Shown: one piece after another, positions 18,128 through 29,358 of the stretch
Layout: every line of letters begins with the position of its first letter
Position numbering within the stretch: the stretch's first letter is position 1
Assembly: GCF_003201935.1 (NCBI RefSeq)
Contig: NZ_QJJL01000002.1
Location: 434,001-498,000 of the forward strand
Direction: 5' to 3'
Origin: Loktanella sp. PT4BL
GTDB taxonomy: Bacteria; Pseudomonadota; Alphaproteobacteria; Rhodobacterales; Rhodobacteraceae
DNA length: 64,000 nucleotides
Notes under the pieces: model-generated
Seen by the model: the letters and a program-made list of their open reading frames with translations, nothing else
The model's database searches: none
What the model was told of the DNA's origin: nothing
Made by a program: the position numbers and the translations under genes

Positions 18128-19288
18128 TTACCTTCTGCGCAGAGCGCAGGTATAAAAGCCGTCGCCGTTTGCATCAGGAAGGTCCTGATGCTCTTCAATG
18201 ATATGCCAGTCAGGATTACGCTGGCAAAAGGCTTGAACCCTGTGGCTGTTTTCATCTGACAGGATCGAGCAGGTCGCATAAACCAGCAGGCCAGCCTCCG
18301 CGACCAATGGGGCTGAAGCGTTAAGCACTTCATCCTGTGATTGCATCACGTGCGCCAGATCTTCAGGCCCCAAACGCCATTTTGCATCCGGCGTGCGCCG
18401 CCAAGTCCCGCTTCCGGTGCAAGGTGCGTCGCAAAACACGACATCAAATTTCCCCGCCTTGGCAAGCGCATCACTCGGGAGAGTCGTAATCGTCACACCG
18501 GCCCGTGCCGCACGGGCGGGCAGATCGCGCATCCGCTGCGGGGCAATATCATGGGCAAAAACCGTTGCCTCATAAAGATCGGCAAAGGCCAGCGCCTTGC
18601 CCCCGCCACCGGCGCAATAATCCAGCACACGCGCACCATCCGGCACATCAATACGGCGCACGGCCCGTTGCGATGCCGCATCCTGCAATTCGACCAGCCC
18701 TGACAGATAGGCCGCCGCGGTTTTGACACGGCGCGGATTGCCGCTGACACGCAAACAGCCGGCAACATCGGGATGCGCCATGACCGTCACACCGTCTGTA
18801 GCGAGCGCATCCATGGCCGCAGTCACCGATCCTTTGCGCATATTCACGCGCAAGAAGACGTCGGCACGGCCCTGCTGCACCAATGCAACCGCTTCGGCGC
18901 GTTCACCCAGGCTTTCCTGCCACAGCGGCCAGAGCCAATCAGGCAAATCGCAGCGGGCCGGGACAGAAAGCGTCAGCGGCGCATCAAGCCCCGCCATTTC
19001 TTCAGCCGTGAGCGGGTCGGGCGCGTGGCCATCGCCGGAAAACAGCTCTGTGATGGGCCAGCTTTCACGCTGGGCAAGACGCTGCATCAATTCGCGACCT
19101 GCGCCATCACCGAGCGAGCGTTTCGCACGCAGCACGTCAAAAACATGATCGCGCACCGCAGAGCGGTCCTTGGAGCCTGCAAAGCGGCTGCCCCGCGCCC
19201 AGGTTGTCAGCGCCTGTTCCGCGACAGCGCCCGCCTGTATCTGGTCCAGCACCGCAATCGCGGCGGCCACACGTGCGCCGGGGGTCAT
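18128..19288 (-). CDS. RsmB/NOP-family rRNA cytosine-5 methyltransferase
   Basis: A SAM-dependent m5C RNA methyltransferase. The 386-residue product has an N-terminal NusB-like segment (about 1-130), then the Rossmann core with SAM motif VLDYCAGGGGKALA (about 235-248), the DAPCTGSGTWRR motif IV with a conserved Cys, and the catalytic Cys in ATCSILSDEN (motif VI). This is the layout of RsmB, which methylates C967 of 16S rRNA, though other NOP-family targets cannot be excluded. Its start lies three bases after the guaB stop, so it is in the guaB unit. Confidence 0.85.
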   Translation of the reverse strand: MTPGARVAAAIAVLDQIQAGAVAEQALTTWARGSRFAGSKDRSAVRDHVFDVLRAKRSLGDGAGRELMQRLAQRESWPITELFSGDGHAPDPLTAEEMAGLDAPLTLSVPARCDLPDWLWPLWQESLGERAEAVALVQQGRADVFLRVNMRKGSVTAAMDALATDGVTVMAHPDVAGCLRVSGNPRRVKTAAAYLSGLVELQDAASQRAVRRIDVPDGARVLDYCAGGGGKALAFADLYEATVFAHDIAPQRMRDLPARAARAGVTITTLPSDALAKAGKFDVVFCDAPCTGSGTWRRTPDAKWRLGPEDLAHVMQSQDEVLNASAPLVAEAGLLVYATCSILSDENSHRVQAFCQRNPDWHIIEEHQDLPDANGDGFYTCALRRR

Positions 19289-19291
19289 ACC

Positions 19292-20809
<1,518 letters not shown>

Positions 20810-20848
20810 CTAACTGGGTGAAAAGCAAGCTTGTGACTGGCCACGAAT

Positions 20849-21550
20849 GTGACCACTGTCACGCTTATGGCAGAAAGTGGCGCGACAATCGGAACAGCGG
20901 CCAAACGGTTCGCGCGCATGGCATCCAAGCTGCTGGCGGTCTTTGTGCTGGTTTATCTTGCTAAAACGGGCATTGATTTCCTGATGGCGAAGATCGCGCT
21001 GTTCGAAACAGACGAAGCCGCGCGTATGATGACCGGGCTGCTGATCACCGTGATGGTTGGATACGCGATCCTTCTCGCTATTCCCTTTGTGCCCGGGGTC
21101 GAGATTGGCATCGCTATTCTGCTGCTCGAAGGCGCGCAGGCGGCACCGTTCGTGTATTTCGCGACGATCTGCGGCTTGGCGCTGGCCTTCTGCATCGGAC
21201 AATACGTACCGATGGCGCGGCTTGTAAGGTGGTGCGAGGACTTCTATCTGGCGCGGCCTGCACGTTTGCTGCAACGAATCCACGAGACCCCGCGCGACGA
21301 CCGGCTGCAAGCGATGCAAGACCGTCTGCCCAAGTGGCTTGCCCCGCTCTTTTGCAACTATCGCTACGTCACTCTCGGGCTTGCGATCAACCTGCCGGGC
21401 AATGTGGCACTTGGTGGCGGTGGCGGGATCATGCTGGCAGGCGGGCTCAGCCGGTTGTTCGAGACCCGGTACGCAATAATGACGATTATCATCGCGACAT
21501 TGCCTGTGCCTTTGTCCGTCTGGCTGCTCGGCACTGATGTCCTGCAATAG
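20849..21550 (+). CDS. Uncharacterised integral membrane protein
   Basis: The product is up to 233 residues, beginning at GTG 20849 or possibly at ATG 20867; neither has a clear ribosome-binding site. It has hydrophobic segments at about 28-45, 62-85 and 87-120, then a charged soluble stretch (about 125-170) and a last pair that includes the motif LPGNVALGGGGGIMLAGG and a C-terminal helix (about 210-230). The Gly-rich block and the LPGN motif look conserved, as in small exporter-like membrane families, but I do not recognise the family. It is upstream of and parallel to the RamA-like gene, 93 bases away, so cotranscription is possible. No function is claimed. Confidence 0.75.
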   Translation: MTTVTLMAESGATIGTAAKRFARMASKLLAVFVLVYLAKTGIDFLMAKIALFETDEAARMMTGLLITVMVGYAILLAIPFVPGVEIGIAILLLEGAQAAPFVYFATICGLALAFCIGQYVPMARLVRWCEDFYLARPARLLQRIHETPRDDRLQAMQDRLPKWLAPLFCNYRYVTLGLAINLPGNVALGGGGGIMLAGGLSRLFETRYAIMTIIIATLPVPLSVWLLGTDVLQ

Positions 21551-21643
21551 GATGCCGCTACTCATAGTCATTATGACGGATACGGGCCTTCTCTTTATGC
21601 GGACAGACGCTACATTCGCGACAAGAACAAACAGGCGCATATC

Positions 21644-23680
21644 ATGTCCAAAGATCCTCTCGTCATTTTCACCCCCTCAGGCAAACGGGGCAATTTCCCT
21701 GTCGGCACCCCGGTCCTGACGGCGGCGCGCCAGCTTGGTGTTGATCTGGACAGTGTCTGCGGCGGGCGCGGCATCTGTTCGAAATGCCAGATCACGCCCT
21801 CTTATGGCGAATTTTCCAAACATGGTGTGACCGTTGCCGATACCGCGCTTTCGGAATGGAACAGCGTCGAGCAACGCTATGACGACAAACGGGGCCTGAA
21901 GAAAGGGCGGCGTCTGGGCTGTCAGGCCACGATCCAAAGCGATGTTGTGATCGACGTGCCCGCCGAAAGCCAGGTGCACAAACAGGTCGTGCGCAAAAGG
22001 GCCGAAGCGCGTGAAATCATCATGAACCCTTCGACCAAACTCTACTACGTCGAAGTGGCCGAACCGGACATGCACGACCCTTCGGGCGATCTGGAACGGC
22101 TGGTGGCCGCGCTGCGCCGCGAGTGGAACCTGCCCGCGCTGGAAGCCGATCTCGGGGTGCTGAGAACCCTGCAAAAAGCGCTGCGCAAAGGGGAATGGAA
22201 AGTCACCGTCGCCGTTCATCTGGGCGATGCGGTCTTCAGCCCGCGGATCATCCAGATCTGGCCGGGCTTTTATGAAGGCACGCTGTATGGGCTGGCGGTT
22301 GATCTTGGGTCCACGACCATCGCCGCCCACCTCTGCGATCTGCAATCCGGCGAGGTTGTCGCCTCATCCGGCATTATGAACCCGCAAATCCGTTTCGGCG
22401 AAGACCTGATGAGCCGCGTGAGTTACGGGATGATGAACCCCACCGGTTCCGACGAAATGACCAAAGCGGTGCGCGAAGGCATGAACGCGCTCTTTGTGCA
22501 AATCGCGTCCGAGGCAGGTATCGACCGCAATCTGATCATGGACGCGGTCTTTGTTTGTAACCCTGTGATGCATCATCTCTTTTTGGGCATCGACGCCTAC
22601 GAATTGGGCCAAGCACCCTTCGCGCTGGCCACGTCCGAATCCATCTCGTTGCGCGCAACCGAGCTTGATCTGAACCTGCACCCTGCCGCGCGGGTTTATA
22701 TCCTGCCCTGTATCGCAGGCCACGTCGGCGCAGATGCCGCCGCGGTCGCCCTGTCCGAGGCACCGGATAAATCCGATGACCTTGTGCTGGTGGTTGACGT
22801 GGGCACCAATGCGGAAATCCTGCTGGGCAACAAGGAAAAGGTCCTTGCCTGTTCCTCGCCCACGGGTCCCGCCTTTGAGGGTGCGCAGATCAGTTCCGGC
22901 CAGCGCGCAGCCCCGGGTGCGATTGAACATGTCGCAATTGATCCGGTCACGAAACTGCCGCGTTTTCAAGTGATCGGAAGCGATATCTGGTCTGATGAAG
23001 ACGGGTTCGAAGCCGCCATTGCGCAAACGGGCATTACCGGTATCTGCGGGTCAGGTATCATCGAGGTGATCGCCGAAATGCGCATGGCCGGTATCGTTGA
23101 TGGACCGGGCCTGATCGGTTCGGCCGAGCAAACCGGATCGCCCAATTGTTTTCAGGACGGGCGCACGAATTCCTACCTGCTTTATGATGGCACCGAAAAT
23201 GGCGGCCCCAAAATCACTGTCACCAACACGGACATCCGGCAGATCCAGATGGCCAAGGCGGCCCTCTATTCGGGCGCGCGCCTGCTGATGGATAAATTCG
23301 GCGTCGACAAGGTGGACCGCGTGGTGCTCGCAGGGGCATTCGGCGCGCATATCAGCCCCAAACACGCGATGGTGCTGGGGATGATCCCCGACGCACCGCT
23401 GGATAAGGTGACAAGTGCGGGAAATGCCGCAGGCACCGGCGCGCGGATCGCGCTCTTAAACACCGATGCACGCCACGAAATCGAAGAGACCGTGCACAAT
23501 ATCCACAAGATCGAAACCGCGATTGAACCGCGCTTTCAAGAGCATTTTGTGAATGCCTCAAACATCCCCAACGCGGTTGAGCCCTTCCCGATCCTCAACA
23601 GCATCGTGGCGATCCCGCAGGTCAATCATAACACTGGTGGCGGCGGAGACGCCGGCCGCAGACGGCGCCGGCCGCGTTAG
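21644..23680 (+). CDS. RamA/RACo-like ferredoxin-ASKHA ATPase (corrinoid protein reactivase)
   Basis: The protein should use ATP to reduce Co(II) corrinoid back to the active Co(I) state. It has an N-terminal plant-type [2Fe-2S] domain (C-x5-C-x2-C in VCGGRGICSKCQ, about residues 39-50, with a fourth Cys in RRLGCQA), a linker, and the ASKHA domain starting at LAVDLGSTTIAAHL (about residue 217) with a second phosphate loop VVDVGTNAEILLGN (about 384). Such proteins accompany corrinoid methyltransferases in roseobacters, and the methyl-THF methyltransferase at 3583-4650 is a likely partner. The C-terminus ends in a Gly then Arg-rich tail (RRRRRPR). The stop overlaps the convergent dioxygenase gene by four bases. 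Confidence 0.88.
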   Translation: MSKDPLVIFTPSGKRGNFPVGTPVLTAARQLGVDLDSVCGGRGICSKCQITPSYGEFSKHGVTVADTALSEWNSVEQRYDDKRGLKKGRRLGCQATIQSDVVIDVPAESQVHKQVVRKRAEAREIIMNPSTKLYYVEVAEPDMHDPSGDLERLVAALRREWNLPALEADLGVLRTLQKALRKGEWKVTVAVHLGDAVFSPRIIQIWPGFYEGTLYGLAVDLGSTTIAAHLCDLQSGEVVASSGIMNPQIRFGEDLMSRVSYGMMNPTGSDEMTKAVREGMNALFVQIASEAGIDRNLIMDAVFVCNPVMHHLFLGIDAYELGQAPFALATSESISLRATELDLNLHPAARVYILPCIAGHVGADAAAVALSEAPDKSDDLVLVVDVGTNAEILLGNKEKVLACSSPTGPAFEGAQISSGQRAAPGAIEHVAIDPVTKLPRFQVIGSDIWSDEDGFEAAIAQTGITGICGSGIIEVIAEMRMAGIVDGPGLIGSAEQTGSPNCFQDGRTNSYLLYDGTENGGPKITVTNTDIRQIQMAKAALYSGARLLMDKFGVDKVDRVVLAGAFGAHISPKHAMVLGMIPDAPLDKVTSAGNAAGTGARIALLNTDARHEIEETVHNIHKIETAIEPRFQEHFVNASNIPNAVEPFPILNSIVAIPQVNHNTGGGGDAGRRRRRPR

Positions 23681-24294
23681 ATGACGATATCGACCGTCGT
23701 TTCCGGCCCGTCGGGCCCTGCGGTGAAAATCATGGTCACCTGCGCTTTTTGCGCGTCTGACATGCGGTTGAACAATCGGTCGCGCGCATTTTCGGGGTGA
23801 TCCGCCAGATAGAATTGTGTGGTCAGTAGTTCGGATGATCCATCCAGCACTTTGGCATGGATATGCGGCGTCCGCCCCGGGTACACCGTCGGCCTGATCG
23901 TGCGAAACCGAAACTGCCCTTGCGCATCAGTGATGTCATGGCCAAAGCCTTGAAAGCCTGCGTCATAGACCACATCACGCCTGTCACCGCTGTGCAGATA
24001 TTTGCCGTTCATATTACATTGCCATATCTCCACGCGTACGCCTGCGCGCGGCCGGCCATCTGTATCAAGCACCCGCCCGTTGAGGATCATCACCTCGCCG
24101 CCCGCCTCTTGCACCAGCCCCGTCACCTTGACCAGATCGTTGTCCACATCGGCCATACGCATGGACGGGGTCGGATAGAACGGCCCTTCTGTGGCGGCGG
24201 GTGTGGGCGTGGCCGCGCGGGCCTGCGTGCCAAGACCCAAGGCGCCAACAAAGGCGGTTATCTGGGCCAGCACGGTGCGGCGTGTTTTGGACAT
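23677..24294 (-). CDS. Intradiol ring-cleavage dioxygenase-like protein with Tat signal
   Basis: The ATG at 24294 is chosen because GAGGAG precedes it and the protein then starts MSKTRRTVLAQITAFVGALG, a twin-arginine type signal with cleavage near ARAA (residue 25-28). The mature domain, about 180 residues, matches the Fe(III) intradiol dioxygenase fold: TEGPFYP, ILNGRVLDTDGRPRAGVRVEIWQ, the conserved Tyr region GKYLHSGD, and TIRPTVYPGRTPHIHAKV holding the His ligands. Exported single-subunit members of this family are widespread but their substrates are mostly unknown, so no catechol specificity is claimed. It overlaps the RamA-like gene end by four bases and has no catabolic neighbours. Confidence 0.85.
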   Translation of the reverse strand: MSKTRRTVLAQITAFVGALGLGTQARAATPTPAATEGPFYPTPSMRMADVDNDLVKVTGLVQEAGGEVMILNGRVLDTDGRPRAGVRVEIWQCNMNGKYLHSGDRRDVVYDAGFQGFGHDITDAQGQFRFRTIRPTVYPGRTPHIHAKVLDGSSELLTTQFYLADHPENARDRLFNRMSDAQKAQVTMIFTAGPDGPETTVDIVI

Positions 24295-24439
24295 GACGGT
24301 ACTCCTCGGCGTGGTTGCGTCGCAGGATAAGTCCGTGCACCTGCTGGCACAAATCACAGACCAGAGAGCGCAAAGCGGATCCTCGCCGATGTGAAGAGCC
24401 ATTGACGCGCATCGCGGTGCGGCTTATGCAAACGGCTGC

Positions 24440-24513
24440 GCGGGTATGGTGAAAAGGTATCACGAAAGCTTCCCAAGCTTCAGTTACGGGTTCGATTCCC
24501 GTTACCCGCTCCA
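24440..24513 (+). tRNA. tRNA-Gly(CCC)
   Basis: A 74-base cloverleaf: acceptor GCGGGTA/TACCCGC, D-arm GTGA/TCAC, anticodon loop TTCCCAA with anticodon CCC, variable region AGTTA-like, T-arm ACGGG-TTCGATT-CCCGT, and a discriminator T with encoded CCA. The anticodon stem has one A-C mismatch at its base. The gene fits between the dioxygenase start and the amylosucrase-like gene end, with no integrase or repeat beside it. Confidence 0.93.
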
Positions 24514-24519
24514 GACAAA

Positions 24520-26424
24520 TCAGACAGACAGTGACAGCCAAAGTATCTGATGCGCGGCCAGCGTCACACCGGTGCGCACGTGAAAGGATTCTCCAGTAAT
24601 CAGATCCGTCATGCGCGGTGGCAAATCGAGGAACTGGTCGGCGGAAATCTCTTGGGCATCATCCGCAAAATTCGCCAGCACGCAAATCTCCTGACCGCCA
24701 CCGCTGCGCAGGTATCCCAGCACATGGGGGTTATCCGTCGGGAAAGGTCTGATCGCGTTGCCCGCCAGCCCCGGTGCGGCACGGCGCGCATCAATCAGCT
24801 GTTTCATGCGCGCAAATATCTTGCCTGCATCAGTGTCTTGATCAAACCGCTGCGCATAGAGCGCATCAGGCCGCAGGGGCCGCCCAACCCAGCGCTGATC
24901 CTTGGCTTGTCCCGGGTTCTGCTTGTAGGCGTCGTCATTCAGTTGGCCGACCTCATCCCCCAGGGACAACAACGGAATACCCCCTGCCGAGAACGCAATG
25001 CCATAAAGCAGGATCATCCGGTCGATACCGCCGGCATCTCCCGCCTCGACACCCGCCAGTGAGGCGGTCGTACCGCACACACGGCAATCACCGGTCTTGG
25101 GGTTGTACTGGAACGGCACACCGCGCGCGAAGCTGCCTTCGAACTGGTTTGTATAAAAACTGTTCAGGAAGCGCCGGTGATCGAAACCCAGAATATCCAG
25201 CTCGGCGGCGTCCTCATCGGCAAATGTCCAGCCGATGTCGTCATGGCTGCGCACATAGTTCACCCATGCGCAGTCTGCGTTGATCGGCTGGCGGCGGGTG
25301 ATGGCCTGATCAATCAGTTCCACTTTGCGCGTGGCCAAAGCCTCCCAACTCAGCGCCATCAAAAGCGGATTGTAGGAAATCGGGCATTCCTCGGGGTCGA
25401 TGTAGGAAACGACTTCGTCAGGATGCACGATCGCCTCGGATTTGAACAAAAGCGACGGCGCCGCGATGCGGCACACAGCGTTGAATGCGCGCAAAAGCAG
25501 ATGCGCCTCGGGCTGGCTCTCGCAGGTAGTGCCCAGCCGTTTCCAGATGAAGGCCACAGCATCCATGCGGATCAGGTCGACACCCTGATTGGCCAAAGCC
25601 AGCATTTCCCCTGCCATGGCGCAGAAGACGGCGGGATTGGAATAGTTCAGGTCCCATTGGAAGGAATGGAAGGTGGACCAGATCCAGCGTCCATCCTCCA
25701 TTTGAATAAAGGCACCGGGGTGGTCGTCCGGAAACACCTCGCGCACCGTACGTTCAAAGGCATCTGGCATCCGGCGGTCGTTGAAAATCCAGTAGTAATC
25801 GGAATATTCCGGATCACCCGCAGCCGCCTTTTGCGCCCATTCATGTTCGTTCGAGGTGTGGTTGAAAACAAAGTCCACAACCAGCGATATCCCCGCTTCG
25901 CGCAGGTCCTTGGCCAGCCTGCGCAGGTCGGCCATTGTCCCCAGATCGGCGCGCACCTCACGGTAGCTCGACACAGCATAGCCACCGTCAGAGTTCTCCT
26001 TGGGGCAATCGAAAAGCGGCATCAGGTGCAGATATGTGATCCCCAGTTCCTGGAAATAGGGAACATGCTCTTTCAGACCGGCCAGATTGCCTGCGTAGCG
26101 GTCGACATAGCAAAATGCGCCCAGCATCCGGTTTGACTGGAACCAGTCAGGGGTCGCCTCGCGCGCGGCGTCCAGTGCCTTGAGATCATCCGCGCGGTCC
26201 CGCCATGATGTCTGCGCCAGCACGATCAGTTTTGCCAACTGATCGAGACAGCTTTCATGTTCACCATAGAGCGTCGCGAAAAGGTCAAAAAGCTGCGGGA
26301 AATGCGTCTCGAACCGCGCGTGAAAGGCACGCCCGTCGTCATCGTCGCGGGACAGGCCCGCGTCTTCCAAAGCGGCCAGAACATAGCTTTTTGCAGCTTT
26401 GCGTTGTTGCGTCGTCGAGAGCAT
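24520..26424 (-). CDS. GH13 amylosucrase-like glycoside hydrolase/transferase
   Basis: The 634-residue protein has an N-terminal helical region (about 1-95) in front of the GH13 barrel, the arrangement of amylosucrase (GH13_4). Catalytic positions are visible: nucleophile Asp in DLIRMDAVAFIWK, acid/base Glu in LLFKSEAIVHPDE and the third Asp in VRSHDDIGW; the ISLVVDFVFNHTSNEH motif is region I. It could make alpha-glucan from sucrose or hydrolyse sucrose; hydrolytic sucrose-utilising relatives are known, and the choice is not readable here. No signal peptide. It is separated from the agl locus by 12 kb and ends seven bases from the convergent tRNA-Gly. Confidence 0.88.
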   Translation of the reverse strand: MLSTTQQRKAAKSYVLAALEDAGLSRDDDDGRAFHARFETHFPQLFDLFATLYGEHESCLDQLAKLIVLAQTSWRDRADDLKALDAAREATPDWFQSNRMLGAFCYVDRYAGNLAGLKEHVPYFQELGITYLHLMPLFDCPKENSDGGYAVSSYREVRADLGTMADLRRLAKDLREAGISLVVDFVFNHTSNEHEWAQKAAAGDPEYSDYYWIFNDRRMPDAFERTVREVFPDDHPGAFIQMEDGRWIWSTFHSFQWDLNYSNPAVFCAMAGEMLALANQGVDLIRMDAVAFIWKRLGTTCESQPEAHLLLRAFNAVCRIAAPSLLFKSEAIVHPDEVVSYIDPEECPISYNPLLMALSWEALATRKVELIDQAITRRQPINADCAWVNYVRSHDDIGWTFADEDAAELDILGFDHRRFLNSFYTNQFEGSFARGVPFQYNPKTGDCRVCGTTASLAGVEAGDAGGIDRMILLYGIAFSAGGIPLLSLGDEVGQLNDDAYKQNPGQAKDQRWVGRPLRPDALYAQRFDQDTDAGKIFARMKQLIDARRAAPGLAGNAIRPFPTDNPHVLGYLRSGGGQEICVLANFADDAQEISADQFLDLPPRMTDLITGESFHVRTGVTLAAHQILWLSLSV

Positions 26425-26516
26425 TGAAGCACACCTAAAATCAAGGTCGGAATGGACCGACTGTCACGATAACACCGCGCGATATCAAGGGCTTTAAAGC
26501 GCGCGCCAAGGTGACC

Positions 26517-26975
26517 CTAGAGCAGAAACATCCCCGAAAGTCCTGCCACGCCGATCGAAAAACTCAGTGGAAGAACAGCATTTGCCATCAGGTGCCATTT
26601 GCTGTTTTCAGAACCGAAAATCTTGCGCAACTGGACAAAGAAAAAGGTGCTGACAAAGAAAACCAACAAGAAAATTAGAGCCGCGTAGCCCGCTTTCGAC
26701 ACCGGCACAAAGAGCGCGACACCTGTCATCAGCTTCACTGCGCCCGCCCCTGATCCACCGATGGCGAACATGACAATCCCGAAAAGAAACACACCTGCCG
26801 CCAGTGCCACCTGCCAGTAGAGTGGCGTGCGGTCCTCGGCCACAACCAGAAGCACCGCAAACAGAACAAACGGCAACGCCGTCAGCCAGTTGGGGATACG
26901 CCCCGTTCTGATTTCCAGCAACATCGCAACAACGATGATGGCCGCGACAGCGAAGGGGATCATTTCAACGATCAT
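26517..26975 (-). CDS. Prepilin peptidase (CpaA/TadV-like) homologue without catalytic aspartates
   Basis: The 152-residue protein has about five hydrophobic segments and the layout of the short A24 prepilin peptidases. The first catalytic motif, usually D-x(3)-R-x-IPN, reads LEIRTGRIPN with Glu for Asp (about residues 21-30). The second, usually GxGDxK, reads GSGAGAVKLM (about 74-83), with Ala for Asp; the codon GCA is plain in the DNA. It is therefore unlikely to cleave prepilins. It could be a membrane scaffold or a pseudo-enzyme. No tad/pil genes are near, and it lies alone between the amylosucrase-like gene and pgi, with an AAGGA site before its ATG. Confidence 0.75.
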   Translation of the reverse strand: MIVEMIPFAVAAIIVVAMLLEIRTGRIPNWLTALPFVLFAVLLVVAEDRTPLYWQVALAAGVFLFGIVMFAIGGSGAGAVKLMTGVALFVPVSKAGYAALIFLLVFFVSTFFFVQLRKIFGSENSKWHLMANAVLPLSFSIGVAGLSGMFLL

Positions 26976-27024
26976 GTGGTGGTCCTTTGTGAGGTATCGC
27001 GCTGCTTATGACAAAGCCCGCACC

Positions 27025-28626
27025 CTAAGACACCCCATGCATCTGAAGAAAGTCAACAAGTGCGGCAGTTGAGCCATCCTTGCCCGCCGCACTCTCTTTC
27101 CCTTCCACGACAGGTTGCAGGGCTGTGGCAAGTTCCTTGCCCAGTTCCACACCCCATTGATCGTAGGAATTGATGCCAAGCACGACGCCCTCGACAAAGA
27201 CGCGGTGTTCATAAAGCGCCACGATCTGGCCCAGCACCTCGGGTGTCAGTTGCGGATAGGCGATGGTTACCGAAGGGCGGTTGCCCTTGAACACACGGTG
27301 GCGGGCCTGGCGCTCCAGCTCTGCACCCTCGAATTTATCCGCCACCTTTGCACGCGCCTCGTCCAATGAGCGCCCGCGCATCAGCGCCTCTGATTGGGCC
27401 AGACAATTGGCCACCAAAAGCTGATGTTGATGGTGCAGATCATCCTCATGTCCGCGCGCCGCCACGAGGAATTCACAAGGAATCACGCGGGTGCCCTGGT
27501 GGATCAACTGGTAGAAAGCGTGCTGGCCATTCGTGCCCGGCTCACCCCAGACCACGGGGCCACTGTCGATGGTCAGATCGGCCCCGTCCATGCTGACGCC
27601 CTTGCCGTTACTTTCCATCTCGAGCTGCTGTAAATAGGCGGGCAGACGCGCCAGAAGGTTATCGTAGGGCAGCACTGCACGGGTCGCATGGCCGCAAATC
27701 TGGTTGTGCCAGATACCGACCAGCGCCAGCATCGCTGGCAGGTTTTCCTGCCAGGGCGCTGCCTGGAAATGGCGGTCCATGGATTGCGCGCCGCGCAGGA
27801 AGGCACGGAATGCGTCAGGGCCAACAGCGATCATCAAGGACAGGCCAATCGGGCCCCACATGGAATAACGGCCACCGACCCAGTCGGCGAAGCCAAAGAC
27901 GCGCGCGGAATCAATGCCAAAGGCTGCCGTCTTTTCAGCGGCCGTCGAAAGGGCCGCAAACTGTGCGCCTGTATCTGAAACGGTTTGGCCCATCCACGCT
28001 TGCGCCGTCCGCGCGTTGGTCATGGTTTCAATCGTGGTAAAGGTCTTGGAGGCCACAATTACCAAGGTTGTCGCCGGATCACAGCCGCGCAACACGCCTG
28101 CAATATCCGCAGGGTCCACGTTGCTGACAAAATGGCAGCGCGGACCGTCGTGATAGGGTGCCAGAGCCTGTACCGCCATCGCAGGCCCCAGATCGGACCC
28201 GCCAATACCGATGTTGATCACATCGGTGATCTTACCGCCCTGCCCTTTGAACCTTCCGCTTCGCACATCATTGGCAAAGCCTTCCATGCGCGCCAACGTG
28301 TCCAGAACCTCTGGCATCACATCCTGACCGTCCACCATGACAGGCCCGCCATCAAGGTTGCGCAAAGCGGTGTGCAGCACGGCACGGCCTTCAGTTTCAT
28401 TGATCGGCGCGCCCGCAAACATCGCGTCACGCTTTTCCGCAACGCCCGCTTCGTCCAGCAGCGCAATCAGCAAGGCGCGGCCTTCGGCGTCGATATTCGT
28501 TTTGGCGTAGTCCAGCCGCATATCACCCGTTTGCGCCACAAAATCAGCAGCGCGTGCCGCGTCCAGCATCGTCTCGATCCGGCGGCTTGCGACAGCCTCG
28601 TGATGATCTTTCAGTTTGCGCCACAT
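27025..28626 (-). CDS. pgi: Glucose-6-phosphate isomerase
   Basis: Interconverts glucose 6-phosphate and fructose 6-phosphate. The 533-residue protein has the PGI signatures [15 protein letters not shown] (about 137-151), [29 protein letters not shown] and [11 protein letters not shown], and the C-terminal [11 protein letters not shown] block. Length matches the long proteobacterial form. It follows pgl after three bases and is the third gene of a zwf-pgl-pgi operon on the minus strand. The operon would be governed by the palindromic operator before zwf. Confidence 0.96.
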   Translation of the reverse strand: MWRKLKDHHEAVASRRIETMLDAARAADFVAQTGDMRLDYAKTNIDAEGRALLIALLDEAGVAEKRDAMFAGAPINETEGRAVLHTALRNLDGGPVMVDGQDVMPEVLDTLARMEGFANDVRSGRFKGQGGKITDVINIGIGGSDLGPAMAVQALAPYHDGPRCHFVSNVDPADIAGVLRGCDPATTLVIVASKTFTTIETMTNARTAQAWMGQTVSDTGAQFAALSTAAEKTAAFGIDSARVFGFADWVGGRYSMWGPIGLSLMIAVGPDAFRAFLRGAQSMDRHFQAAPWQENLPAMLALVGIWHNQICGHATRAVLPYDNLLARLPAYLQQLEMESNGKGVSMDGADLTIDSGPVVWGEPGTNGQHAFYQLIHQGTRVIPCEFLVAARGHEDDLHHQHQLLVANCLAQSEALMRGRSLDEARAKVADKFEGAELERQARHRVFKGNRPSVTIAYPQLTPEVLGQIVALYEHRVFVEGVVLGINSYDQWGVELGKELATALQPVVEGKESAAGKDGSTAALVDFLQMHGVS

Positions 28627-28629
28627 CGC

Positions 28630-29301
28630 TTATGCCTCCGCCCAGTGTACCGTTGCACCGTTCAAGACAGCAGCCACAGGTGCTTCTTCCGGTGACAGAT
28701 GCCGCGCTTTTTCCAGCGCGGCGCGTTTCTCCGCCCCAACAATCACAATGTGCCGGCTCATCGCAGCGTTCAGGACCGCCGCAGACAGTGTAATCCGCGG
28801 CTCTGGCGCACCGGGCGCGCGCATGGCGACCAAGCGATCACTGCCGTGCAATGCCAGATCAAGCTGGTCGGCACCGGGAAAAATGGACGCAGTGTGCATA
28901 TCCGCCCCCATCCCCAAGAGTGCCACCGTGAGTGGCAAAGCGGGGCTAAGATTAGCCGCAAGTTCAGGGAGTTTTTCTTCCGGTGTCGGCGCATCGGCGT
29001 AGAGCGGCAGATAGGTCGCCGCAGCGGCGCGATCGGTCAGCAACCTTTCGCGCAATAACCGCGTATTCGACCGCTCGGACGTTTCCGGCACCCAACGCTC
29101 ATCGGTCAACATCACCTGCACACGCGCCCAATCCAGATCAACGGCACAGAGGCTGTCAAAAATCGGCCCCGGCGTTGTTCCGCCCGGCACAGCAAGCGAT
29201 GCGGTGTCATTTGCGCGCAAGGCTGATGACAGCTCACTGGCCAGTTTATCAGCCAGATCCATCATCATCATTTCCGCGTCCGGATATTCAACGAGCTTCA
29301 T
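28630..29301 (-). CDS. pgl: 6-phosphogluconolactonase
   Basis: Hydrolyses 6-phosphogluconolactone, the product of Zwf. The 223-residue sequence shows the family motifs LAVPGGTTPGPIFDSL (about 41-56), VMLTDERWVPETSERSNTRLLRE in the middle and LLGMGADMHTASIFPG (His in the active site). It is the middle gene of zwf-pgl-pgi, three bases from pgi and 57 bases from zwf. Confidence 0.94.
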   Translation of the reverse strand: MKLVEYPDAEMMMMDLADKLASELSSALRANDTASLAVPGGTTPGPIFDSLCAVDLDWARVQVMLTDERWVPETSERSNTRLLRERLLTDRAAAATYLPLYADAPTPEEKLPELAANLSPALPLTVALLGMGADMHTASIFPGADQLDLALHGSDRLVAMRAPGAPEPRITLSAAVLNAAMSRHIVIVGAEKRAALEKARHLSPEEAPVAAVLNGATVHWAEA

Positions 29302-29358
29302 AGGACCAATCCTCTTCTTCGGTCAGGTCAATTCAAACATGCCGCGCGCCCGAATGGC

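Noticed and set aside
20810-21640. 276-codon minus-strand frame opposite the membrane protein
   Set aside because: Polar, Arg/Gln/His-rich translation; the plus strand gives a coherent membrane protein.
24440-24513. tRNA-Gly as an island attachment site
   Set aside because: Flanking genes are ordinary chromosomal ones; there is no integrase and no duplicated tRNA 3' end in the window.
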